This document shows positions 15,142 to 22,752 of a stretch of 34,392 nucleotides of DNA, piece by piece (within the stretch, counting starts at the first letter, position 1; each line of letters begins with the position of its first letter). Both the position numbers and the translations under genes were made by a program. The stretch is taken from positions 1 to 34,392 of the forward strand of contig JBBDNV010000049.1 in assembly GCA_040877415.1 (NCBI GenBank), written 5' to 3'. The notes under the pieces were generated by a model. The model was not told where the DNA came from and searched no databases. It saw only the letters and a list, made by a program, of their open reading frames with translations. Source of the stretch: JBBDNV01 sp040877415. GTDB taxonomy: Bacteria; Planctomycetota; Planctomycetia; Pirellulales; PALSA-1355.

Positions 15142-15906
15142 ATGCTGAGAAATCTTCGTTGGACCGTTTGCGGATGGACGCTGGCAGCCGCGTGGCTGTC
15201 GGCGGGGACGCTTTGGGCACAGGAGGAGGTGCTGTCGCAATTCTACGGCAGCGGGGTGCACAACTATTACGAGCGCGACTATTTCGCGGCGATGCGCGAG
15301 CTTTCGGCGGCCATCGACGGCGGGACGAATGATCCCCGCGCGTATTACTACCGCGGCCTGACGCACACGAGACTCGGCGATTCCGCGGCCGCCGGGCGCG
15401 ACATGCAAAAGGGCGCCGAGCTGGAAAGCGCCGACGTCAACCAGTTTTATCCGGTGGGCAGGTCGCTCGAGCGCGTGCAAGGTTCCCAGCGAATAGCGCT
15501 TGAGCGTTATCGATCGATGGCGCGGGCCCAGGTTCGCGAGCGCCAACTGAAGAATAACGCGGCTCGCTATGAACAGCGCCGTGGGGCGGAAGCGCAAGTG
15601 CTGCGCAGCGTACCGCTCGGGCCGCCGCCGGCGCCGTTGCGTCGCCCGGAGGTATCGCCCGCCGCCGCCGTGGAACCGGCCGCACCACCGGCCGCGGCCG
15701 CTGGGCCGGCCGAGAAACCGCAAGCTGAGAAACCGGCCGACAAATCGCTGTTCGATGACAAACCGGCGGAAAAAGCGCCGGCCGCTGAAAAGCCCGCGGC
15801 CGACCCCGACGCGGACAACCCGTTTGGCGACCAGGACGAGAAAATGCCGGCCGACAAAGGGGCGGACGAACCGAGTGGGGAGGAGAAACCGCCAGGCAAC
15901 AATTGA
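15142..15906 (+). CDS. Secreted TPR-like protein with low-complexity tail
   Basis: This 254-residue protein has a signal peptide (to about residue 26, AWLSAGTLWAQ), about two TPR-like units (residues 30-105: YYERDYFAAMRELSAAIDGG and RAYYYRGLTHTRLGDSAAAG), and a basic linker. A long tail rich in P, A, K, E and D follows from about 155, with repeated EKPA/DKPA units and a DNPFGD motif. The tail looks disordered. The N-terminal part probably binds another protein in the periplasm. The start ATG follows another ATG six bases upstream in a different frame; no clear ribosome site is seen. The role is unknown. Confidence 0.8.
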   Translation: MLRNLRWTVCGWTLAAAWLSAGTLWAQEEVLSQFYGSGVHNYYERDYFAAMRELSAAIDGGTNDPRAYYYRGLTHTRLGDSAAAGRDMQKGAELESADVNQFYPVGRSLERVQGSQRIALERYRSMARAQVRERQLKNNAARYEQRRGAEAQVLRSVPLGPPPAPLRRPEVSPAAAVEPAAPPAAAAGPAEKPQAEKPADKSLFDDKPAEKAPAAEKPAADPDADNPFGDQDEKMPADKGADEPSGEEKPPGNN

Positions 15907-16020
15907 CGCGGTTGACCCTGGTGAAAGCAGTTCGAGCGTGTGGTTCGCGCCCGGCATTCCCGCCCGCCAGGTCAGGTTTTCGCAACGACCCCGGACGACA
16001 ACTGGAGACGCGAGATCGCG

Positions 16021-18417
16021 ATGATACGGCGCTTCATTCGATACGGTCGTCCTGCCGGCGCCGCTTTGGCCGTTTGGCTGGCGGCAACGGCCGCTTGCGC
16101 TGCTCCGCGGATCGACAAGGTTTCGCTTTTGGGTTTGCAGGCCGGCGGGATCACGACGCTCGTGATCGAAGGGGCCGATTTGCTGCCCGAACCGCGCATC
16201 TTGTTCTCCGCCCCAAATGTCAAACACACGATCAAGGACGGCGCCACTGGCCAGCGGCTGGAAGTTGAGTTTGTCGTCGAAGGCGGATGCGAAAGCGGCA
16301 TCTATCTGCTGCGCGTGGCCTCGGCCGGCGGCATCTCCCAAGCAGTGGCCTTGGGGGTGGACAACCTGCCGCAGATTCCCTTTGCGCCGGAATTGGCGAC
16401 CTTGAACGTGGCCCTGACGGGCGCGCTGGCGGGCAGCACCGTGCTGGCGACTTCGTTTGCCGGAAAACAAGGTCAGCAGGTGCTGGTGGAAGTGGAGAGC
16501 CGGCGGCTCGGCTCCAAGCTGAACCCGGTCGTCCACGTTTACGACTCCCGGCACACGCAGCTTTGTTTCAGCCGCGGATTGCCGTCGATTGCCGGCGACG
16601 CCCGCGCGCTGGCAATCCTGCCGGCCGACGGCAGGTATACGATCGAACTGCACGATGACTTGTATCGCGGTGGCGAGCCGGGCTTTTTCCGCCTGAAAAT
16701 CGGCGAGTTCCGCTATGCCGACCTGGCCTATCCGCTGGGCGTCGAGAAGGGCACAACCGCCACGTTCGAGTTCGCGTCCACGAATTTGCCGGCCGACGCC
16801 CGCTCAAGCGGCACTCTGGCGACGGCCGACGGTTTGTCGCGCGATACGGCGGCGGCGCCGTGGCCCGCCGACGTTGCCATGCTTTCCGGTTCGCGGCCGG
16901 CCGTGATCGTCACGGACCATGCCGAGATCGTCGAAGCGGCGCCGTCCGACAAGTTGCAGGAAGTGCCCGCGGCGCCGGTGGCCATTAACGGCCGCATTGC
17001 CGAAAACAGCCAGCAGGATCGCTACCGGCTGACGGTCACGCCGGGCGAAAACTTGCGGTTCGACGTGCTGGCGCGACGGGCCGGTTCGCCCTTGGACGGC
17101 GTGCTGTCGATTCAAAACGAGCAGGGGGCCGAGCTGGCCGGCAACGACGACCGGCCCGGCACGAGCGATCCGGGCCTCGACTTCAAGGTGCCCGCCGACG
17201 TGAAAGCCGTCATCGTCGGGCTGGTGGATTTGCACGGGCACGGCGGCGCGGACTTCATCTATCGAATCGCCATCGGGCCCGCCGGCGGTCCCGATTTCAC
17301 CCTTTCGCTTCCGACCGATCGAGTTGCCGTACCGAAGGACGGCACGGCACTGATGCGCGTGCAGGTGAACCGAGCGGGCTATTCGGGGCCGATCAAGCTG
17401 AGCTTTCCCAATCTGCCGGCGAGTGTTTCGGTCGCGGGCGACGAGATTCCGGCCCAGGCGACGGAAGCCTTTGTCACGCTCAGCGCCCCGGGGCTCAGTC
17501 CCGCGCAATCGCTCTCGCGCGTTTTGGGAACCAGCGCGGAGGGAAACGTCGAAATCAAGCGGCAGGTTTCGCTGCCCGAGAACGAGGTGACGAAGCATCA
17601 GCCGTGGCTCGGCGACGAAGTGGCCGTGGCGGTGACCAATCCCGGTCCGCTTGCGCTCGTTTGGGAGCCGCTGGAAAGCGACGCGAAGCTGGCGCTGGGA
17701 GCGGCGCTGGCTGCGAAGCTGCGCGTCCAGAGAGCCGAAGGGACGAAGGGCGCGGTGCGTTTGTCGCTCTTGACGACGCAGAGGACGCCGCGCAAGAAGA
17801 TCAAGGAGAATAACCTGGAGCGCGAGGTGGACGACGTCGAGCGGGCGCTGCGCTTCGAAGCGGCGCCTTTGATCGCCGCGGACGCCAGCGAAGCGGCCGC
17901 CAATATCCTGGTGCCCGGCGACTTGCCGCGGATTGCTTACGACCTGGCCATTGGGGCCGAACTGCTGGGCGACGACAACAAGAGCGTGATCGCTTCGGCC
18001 GTCACTCCCGCGCGGCGCATGACGACGGCGCTGCCGATCTCGGTCGAGTTATTCGCCGAAGCGGTCGCGGCCCGCGCCGGCTTGGGACCGACCGGCAAAG
18101 TGGCGGGCACGATCAAGCGCGCGGCCGGATTTGCGCTGCCGGTGAACGTCACACTATCGGGTTTGCCCGAGGGCACAAGCGCGCCGATCGTCACGCTCGT
18201 CGGCGGGGAGTCCAAATTCGAATTCCCGCTCACTTTTCCGTTTGGCACGTCGCCGGGCGAGCTCAAGGATGTGAAAGTCTCGGCCACAAGCCTGACTGAT
18301 CCCAAGAACCCCAAGTCGGTCTTTCGCGCCGGCGAGGTTCCGCTATCCGTCGTCGTGGTGAGCGGCGAAAAACCGCCCGACGAGAAGCCCGCGGAGGGGA
18401 AACCGGCCGCCAAATAG
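16021..18417 (+). CDS. Secreted PPC-domain protein
   Basis: The 798-residue protein starts with a signal peptide (GAALAVWLAATAACA) and has an Ig-like/IPT-type segment (about 28-110: LQAGGITTLVIEGADLLPEP), then beta-rich domains. At least one pre-peptidase C-terminal (PPC) domain appears near 325-425 (RIAENSQQDRYRLTVTPGEN and DGVLSIQNEQGAELAGNDDR), with another likely around 150-240. The C-terminal third is beta-rich without a recognised family and ends in EKPPDEKPAEGKPAAK. No protease motif is seen. It is probably an envelope or extracellular binding protein. ATG 16021 is chosen for the signal peptide and the GGAGA upstream; an in-frame start at 15940 would add 27 unlikely residues. Confidence 0.88.
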   Translation: MIRRFIRYGRPAGAALAVWLAATAACAAPRIDKVSLLGLQAGGITTLVIEGADLLPEPRILFSAPNVKHTIKDGATGQRLEVEFVVEGGCESGIYLLRVASAGGISQAVALGVDNLPQIPFAPELATLNVALTGALAGSTVLATSFAGKQGQQVLVEVESRRLGSKLNPVVHVYDSRHTQLCFSRGLPSIAGDARALAILPADGRYTIELHDDLYRGGEPGFFRLKIGEFRYADLAYPLGVEKGTTATFEFASTNLPADARSSGTLATADGLSRDTAAAPWPADVAMLSGSRPAVIVTDHAEIVEAAPSDKLQEVPAAPVAINGRIAENSQQDRYRLTVTPGENLRFDVLARRAGSPLDGVLSIQNEQGAELAGNDDRPGTSDPGLDFKVPADVKAVIVGLVDLHGHGGADFIYRIAIGPAGGPDFTLSLPTDRVAVPKDGTALMRVQVNRAGYSGPIKLSFPNLPASVSVAGDEIPAQATEAFVTLSAPGLSPAQSLSRVLGTSAEGNVEIKRQVSLPENEVTKHQPWLGDEVAVAVTNPGPLALVWEPLESDAKLALGAALAAKLRVQRAEGTKGAVRLSLLTTQRTPRKKIKENNLEREVDDVERALRFEAAPLIAADASEAAANILVPGDLPRIAYDLAIGAELLGDDNKSVIASAVTPARRMTTALPISVELFAEAVAARAGLGPTGKVAGTIKRAAGFALPVNVTLSGLPEGTSAPIVTLVGGESKFEFPLTFPFGTSPGELKDVKVSATSLTDPKNPKSVFRAGEVPLSVVVVSGEKPPDEKPAEGKPAAK

Positions 18418-18454
18418 CGGCTGCGCACCGTGTGTTGTCTGCGAGGACCGATCG

Positions 18455-19669
18455 ATGCGTAAGCTGCTCCTGGCTTTGCTACTGTCGAGCAGCGTGGCCA
18501 GCGGCCAAGAACCCCAGCAAGTTTACGACCTCGTGGGAATGGCTTTCGGCCACAATTCAACAGCGGGAATGCTGACCGTCGGCGCGTTGACTGGGCAAGT
18601 TAAACTGCTGGCAAGTGGTCAATCACATATTTTGGTGGAGACCAGGCGTCTCGAAGTGCAAGACATCGGCTCGGAGCCGAAGTTGGTGAAAGTGGTGCGA
18701 CCCTTGCAGATCGACTCTCGTTACCAGCAGCAGGGCAACTCCCTGGAGTTTGTCAACCGCTCGCTCCGCTCGGGGCTGCTTAGCGCCGATGGTGAAGTGT
18801 TGGCGCTATTGGCAACGAACGACGTGGGCGGCATCGAAGCCATTTTGGCTGTGGGTCGTCGACAAGGGATCGACGACCAGAGGAAGCTTTCCGGCGAATA
18901 CCTGTTGCGGAGCTTCTATATCGCGCTAGGGGATGCCGCGATGTGCGTCGCCGAGAACCGGCGGGGCAACCTGAGGTTTGGAGATGATGGACAATGGCGC
19001 GCGAGGGCGAGCGTTCATCGCGCAGAGTGGGATTTCAAGCAGCCGCTTTTCCGAGAAGCAGCCGCCTTGCCGCGCGACGTCCAAGGTACCTACCGCGTTG
19101 CGGCCGATGGCCACCTGGCTATGAGCAGTGGGGGAATCGAGTGGAAGGGATTCGTGGCCAAGAACGGCAGGCTGTTGGTGCTAGCGGAATCGGACGGAGC
19201 AGGTTATGGGCTGGTATTGGCGGTCAAAGTGCCAGAGCGGCCCACCGAAGCGCAGTTGACCACCACGCACAGGTTGCTTGGGGCTTCGCTCGAGTTTGAG
19301 GGGAGACCACACCTTGCGCCGGTGGTGATTCGCGGCAAGATCGCTTATCTGCCGACGCGTCATGCATTCGACGCCGCGATGGAGAAACTCAAATGGCCTG
19401 GGTTTCCCCATCCCCAGAGCTTCGCCAGGGAAACTTTGACGATCCGCCCAAAGGGCCAGCATCGCGTGGCCGATAACGGAACTTTCGGTCCCGAAGGCGA
19501 TGGTTCGGACTGGCATTTGATTGTGCCCGAGCTCGGCCTGAGCATTTACATGATGGATTTCGATATCTTTAGCGCGCAACGCGCTGAGTCGGTTCGCGGA
19601 ATGATCATCGGATTGGGCACTGAATCGCAGCAGCCACGTCGGGCGGGCGAGAAACCCGCGGACGAATAG
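18455..19669 (+). CDS. Secreted protein of unknown family
   Basis: I do not recognise this 404-residue protein. It has a short signal peptide (MRKLLLALLLSSSVASG) and a GAGGA ribosome site seven bases before the ATG. The mature part is mixed alpha/beta with many short strands, few cysteines, and no repeats. IEWKGFVAKNGRLLVLAESD and LIVPELGLSIYMMDFDIFSA are its most distinctive segments. The third-position base preference is weaker than in the neighbours, which could mean a more recently acquired or poorly expressed gene. It lies 37 bases past the PPC-domain gene on the same strand and may share its transcript. Confidence 0.75.
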   Translation: MRKLLLALLLSSSVASGQEPQQVYDLVGMAFGHNSTAGMLTVGALTGQVKLLASGQSHILVETRRLEVQDIGSEPKLVKVVRPLQIDSRYQQQGNSLEFVNRSLRSGLLSADGEVLALLATNDVGGIEAILAVGRRQGIDDQRKLSGEYLLRSFYIALGDAAMCVAENRRGNLRFGDDGQWRARASVHRAEWDFKQPLFREAAALPRDVQGTYRVAADGHLAMSSGGIEWKGFVAKNGRLLVLAESDGAGYGLVLAVKVPERPTEAQLTTTHRLLGASLEFEGRPHLAPVVIRGKIAYLPTRHAFDAAMEKLKWPGFPHPQSFARETLTIRPKGQHRVADNGTFGPEGDGSDWHLIVPELGLSIYMMDFDIFSAQRAESVRGMIIGLGTESQQPRRAGEKPADE

Positions 19670-19703
19670 CGAAACGTGCGGCGATGCCGAGAAGCTTGCG
19701 ATC

Positions 19704-19723
19704 TTGCGCTTCGGGTTGGTATC
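19704..19723. repeat. Dispersed motif, copy 4
   Basis: Reads TTGCGCTTCGGGTTGGTATC and overlaps the first bases of the response-regulator stop codon (19722-19724, minus strand). Same family as the copies at 50, 2364, 6829 and 27371; the copy at 27371-27391 also touches a minus-strand stop codon. Confidence 0.7.
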
Positions 19724-20435
19724 AGGTTTCCGCCTGGGCGACGAAGCGGTAGCCGGCGCCGCGGACGCTTAAAAAATGCTTCGGGTTGGCGGGGTCTTCC
19801 TCGAAATACTTGCGGAGGTTGACAATGAAATTGTCGACCGTGCGCGTGGTCGGCATGTGCGACATGCCCCAGACGTGTTCCAACAGCTCGGCCCGGGTGA
19901 CGACCGATCCTTCGTTCTGGACGAAATAGCGCAAGAGCTTCATTTCCGTGTGCGTCAGCCGCACGGGCGCGCCGTCCACGGTAACGATGAACGTGTCGAA
20001 GTTGACCTGCGCGCGCCCGAATTCATAGACCGGCTCGATCGGCTTGCCGTGGCCGGGATCGGACTTGGCGCGGCGGGCAATCAGGTTCCGCGTCATGCTC
20101 AACAGCTCTTCCAGCTCGAACGGCTTTTGCAAGTACTGGTCGGCGCCCACGTCGTAGCCGCGCACCCGGTCTTCGAGCAGCGTGCGGGCGCTAAGGATCA
20201 GTACCGGCACGTCGTTGCCTTTTTGCCGCAGGGCATCGCACACGGCATAGCCGCTCATGCCGGGCAACATCAGATCGAGAATCACCAGGTCCACCGCGTC
20301 GGGACTCTCTTCGATCACTTTCAGAGCCGTGGGCCCGTCGCCGGCGGTGGTCACGTCGTACCCTTCGGCTTCGAGGTTGTACTTGATGCCGAAGGCCAGG
20401 TGCTTTTCGTCTTCGATGACCAGAATGTGCTTCAT
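19722..20435 (-). CDS. OmpR-family response regulator
   Basis: The 237-residue protein has a receiver domain (1-118) with acidic residues E8-D9, the phosphorylation site D54 (LVILDLMLPG), S82 and K104 (QKPF). A winged-helix DNA-binding domain of OmpR/PhoB type follows (about 135-235: RLTHTEMKLLRYFVQNEGSV, then TRTVDNFIVNLRKYFE and VRGAGYRF). It is the output half of a two-component system whose kinase gene ends 48 bases upstream. The target genes are unknown. The start lacks a recognisable ribosome site, which is common in this phylum. Confidence 0.94.
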   Translation of the reverse strand: MKHILVIEDEKHLAFGIKYNLEAEGYDVTTAGDGPTALKVIEESPDAVDLVILDLMLPGMSGYAVCDALRQKGNDVPVLILSARTLLEDRVRGYDVGADQYLQKPFELEELLSMTRNLIARRAKSDPGHGKPIEPVYEFGRAQVNFDTFIVTVDGAPVRLTHTEMKLLRYFVQNEGSVVTRAELLEHVWGMSHMPTTRTVDNFIVNLRKYFEEDPANPKHFLSVRGAGYRFVAQAET

Positions 20436-20483
20436 GGGGGGAAGATCGCGCTAGGGGATCGCGCGACGCCGCTGCGTCAAATC

Positions 20484-21458
20484 TCAGGCGCCCGAATCCA
20501 TTCTATCGAGCGCCGGGGAATCGTCGACTTGCTGAACGGCTGCTGGCGGCGGGCCGGCCGGCTGGGGGCGCCGCGCGGGAAGTCGGACTTCGAAAATCGT
20601 TCCTCGCCGGTCGGGCCGATCGCGGACCGCGATGCTGCCGTGCAGCCGCTTGACCAGCGTGCGCACGATAAACAAGCCCAGGCCCGTGCCCGCCTGCGAG
20701 CGTTCCAGCTCGGGCCCTAGCCGCACGAAGCGGCCAAAAATTTTGCGTCGCAGCTTGGCCGGAATGCCGAGGCCGTTGTCGACGATTCGGGTCACGACCG
20801 ATTCGTCGCCGTCAAACTGCGAATCGATTTCCACCTCGGGCGACGGCCCGCCGTACTTGATCGCGTTATCGACCAGGTTGCGAAAAACGATTTCCAAATC
20901 GATCGGCCGGGCCCGCACGATTGTTTCGTTCGTGTGCAGCCGTACCGTGTCGCCAGGCAAGTGGTACCGCATACAGACCGTTTCGGCGCAACTGGCCAGC
21001 AGGACCGAAAGGTCGACGTCGGCGATGTCGGCTGCGACGGGCTCTTGATCGAGCCGCGCGGCGTCGAGCATGTGGTTGATCAGCGTGTCGAGCCGCTGCA
21101 CGTCGTCGAGCATGAAGCGATAGAAGTCGGCCTGTTGCTCGTCGGTCACCGTGCGGCGCGACAGGGTTTGCAGGTACAGCTTGAGCGAGGCGATCGGGCT
21201 TTTCAGCTCATGGCTGACGCTGTCGACGAAGTTGCTTTGCCGCTGCCTGAGCCGGATGCTCTTGATCGAAATCAACAGATAGAGCACGACGCCGACCAGC
21301 ACGAGCCCCAGAAAGCTCGTACCCAGCACGAGCAGCACCCAGAACAAGCCGGAGTGTCCGACTTCGACCGTCAGGATGACCCAGCCGACGATCAGCGCGA
21401 CCACGAGCACGATCATCACGACCGCCAGCGTAATCGGCCAACCATAGGAGAATCGCAT
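20484..21458 (-). CDS. Sensor histidine kinase with almost no outer domain
   Basis: The 324-residue kinase has two membrane helices (about 8-30 and 37-63) with only six or seven residues between them, then a HisKA domain with H83 in VSHELKSP and a HATPase domain with the N box NLVDNAIKYG, G1 DNGLGIP and G2 GTGLGLF. The tail from about 300 is proline-rich. It should phosphorylate the response regulator encoded next. With no periplasmic sensor domain, it resembles intramembrane-sensing kinases, which read signals in the membrane or through a partner protein. It runs away from the MNT gene. Confidence 0.93.
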   Translation of the reverse strand: MRFSYGWPITLAVVMIVLVVALIVGWVILTVEVGHSGLFWVLLVLGTSFLGLVLVGVVLYLLISIKSIRLRQRQSNFVDSVSHELKSPIASLKLYLQTLSRRTVTDEQQADFYRFMLDDVQRLDTLINHMLDAARLDQEPVAADIADVDLSVLLASCAETVCMRYHLPGDTVRLHTNETIVRARPIDLEIVFRNLVDNAIKYGGPSPEVEIDSQFDGDESVVTRIVDNGLGIPAKLRRKIFGRFVRLGPELERSQAGTGLGLFIVRTLVKRLHGSIAVRDRPDRRGTIFEVRLPARRPQPAGPPPAAVQQVDDSPALDRMDSGA

Positions 21459-21558
21459 GGGAGTACCCGCGTGGAGGCGCAGCCGCCGTTAAGCCCGGGC
21501 GACCACCGAGGCTCGCGAAGTCTCGGCGTGCCTAGTGCTATTCTAATGGCGTTCATCC

Positions 21559-21564
21559 TATAAT
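21559..21564 (+). promoter_or_regulatory. Candidate -10 box TATAAT upstream of the MNT gene
   Basis: A perfect TATAAT lies 110-155 bases before the possible starts of the MNT nucleotidyltransferase gene. The -35 region at the expected spacing (TGCTAT) is poor. Weak support only. Confidence 0.3.
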
Positions 21565-21718
21565 GAAGTGCCAGGACTCATCGAACTCGAGCTTATTGCG
21601 TGCGAGCTTTGGCCGGCATGCGCCCGCTTTGCGGTTGGGATTGTCGCGGCCAGTGCAATCGGGCCGCGCTAAAATGAAATCGGGAGCCAAGTCTGCCCAT
21701 CAAAGCCTGCTAATTGCC

Positions 21719-22021
21719 ATGAAATACCACGGCATTGATATTCCGCGTGACAAGATCGCGGCATTCTGTCGCGAGAACCGCATTCGCCGGTTGGCGTTGT
21801 TCGGATCGATTCTGGGCGAAGATTTTCGACCGCAAAGCGACGTCGACGTGCTTGTGGAGTTCGAACCTGGAGCACGTGTTGGATTGCGCTTTTTTGACAT
21901 GCAGGATGAGCTTTCAATCCTTCTCGGCCGAAAAGTGGATTTGAACACCGCCGGTTTTCTGGGGAAGCACATTAGAGACCGCGTGCTTTCCGAGGCGGAG
22001 GTGCACTATGACGCATCGTGA
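21719..22021 (+). CDS. MNT-type nucleotidyltransferase antitoxin
   Basis: From the ATG at 21719 the product has 100 residues, with the minimal nucleotidyltransferase motif G29-S30 ... S40-D41-x-D43 (LFGSILGED and QSDVDVLVEF) and a third acidic residue D74 (RKVDLNT). All catalytic residues are present. This family (MntA) adds AMP to the HEPN toxin HepT and so silences it. An in-frame ATG at 21674 would add 15 residues; neither start has a clear ribosome site, and most relatives begin near 21719. The 3' end overlaps the HepT pseudogene by 14 bases, the usual operon order. Confidence 0.88.
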   Translation: MKYHGIDIPRDKIAAFCRENRIRRLALFGSILGEDFRPQSDVDVLVEFEPGARVGLRFFDMQDELSILLGRKVDLNTAGFLGKHIRDRVLSEAEVHYDAS

Positions 22022-22186
22022 CGATGCCGCTCGCATGCGTCACATGCTCGAACACGCCCGGGAGGCGGTCCAGTTGGCGTCGGGCAGAACCCGTGCTGGC
22101 TTGGATGCCGATCGGACCTGCCGCCGCTGGTTGTGGAACTAAGCGGCATTCTGCAGAGCCCGCCGACCGGTCCAAATAGTCCTTAA
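22008..22186 (+). pseudogene. HEPN (HepT/DUF86) toxin, internally deleted and frameshifted
   Basis: An ATG at 22008 overlaps the MNT gene and reads MTHRDDAARMRHMLEHAREA, then VQLASGRTRAGLDADR, the usual start of HepT. After residue 36 the frame is lost and a stop comes at 22140. From 22115 another frame reads DLPPLVVELSGILQ and ends at 22184-22186, matching the usual C-terminal end of HepT (DLPPLIxxLExIL). About 60-70 central residues are therefore gone, including the RNase motif R-x4-6-H (RNxxIHGY). The toxin should be dead while the antitoxin is intact. The match to family ends is from memory, not alignment. Confidence 0.8.
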
Positions 22187-22752
22187 GTCGTTGGTCGCTT
22201 CGTACGGAACCTTGGAACTGTGGCCAGGGCGCGAGAGATTGATCATTCCCGGCACGCGGCGTGCATGGTGCGGCGGCACCGCCGTTCCCGCGAGGGCGCG
22301 AAACCCCTCACCTGCTAGCTGCACCAGTGGCCGGGCCACGCGGCACTTACACGTGCAGCCGGCACGCCCCAACAGGGGCGGGGGGCGCGAAACTGCGATT
22401 GTAAGATTTGGAAACTCGGGACAAGATGTTGCACGTTCATGCCCGAGGGTGGGCGTGAAACGCGGCGGTTGAGTCCCGCCGTCGCTTCCCACGAGCGCCG
22501 CTTTCGGCAGGAGGCCGAACGCGGCAAGCGCGAAGCGACGAGACGCACGTTTGTAGCGCGATTTCGACGAGTTCGTTGGAGTGTGACAGGGAGGTTGCTC
22601 GAGCGGTCTCTCCGCAGGCGCCGTGCCGGCACGCCGGCTCCTTTCCTTGCGCAGGCGGGATTCCCCAAGCGACTTGCTTCCCGCAGCGTGCACACGAGCG
22701 GGATGGCTGACAGGGATGTCAGTGGGGGCGGTTTTTTCCATGGAGGGAAACT
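22187..22752 (+). other. Gene-free, hairpin-rich stretch; candidate structured RNA or leader
   Basis: No credible gene is seen in 566 bases, although arginine-rich frames stay open on both strands. Inverted repeats follow one another: GGTGC/GCACC (22267-22280), GTGG/CCAC (22327-22339), CGCCCC/GGGGCG around AACA (22365-22380), CGGCGG/CCGCCG (22463-22481), TTCGGC/GCCGAA (22503-22519), the palindrome CGTGCCGGCACG (22622-22633), and CTGACA/TGTCAG (22707-22722), the last followed by six Ts. It could be an untranslated leader of the thioredoxin-protease gene or a separate RNA. GC-rich DNA also forms hairpins by chance. Confidence 0.4.
22707..22737 (+). terminator. Possible terminator/attenuator before the thioredoxin-protease gene
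   Basis: CTGACA and TGTCAG pair around GGGA; after TGGGGGCGG comes a run of six Ts (22732-22737), 15 bases before the start codon at 22753. A weak hairpin plus T-run fits an intrinsic terminator or attenuator, but the nine-base gap between stem and Ts is longer than usual. Confidence 0.35.

Noticed and set aside
14137..16653. 838-codon open frame on the minus strand
   Set aside because: It runs across four plus-strand genes with signal peptides and domains, and its product has no family features.
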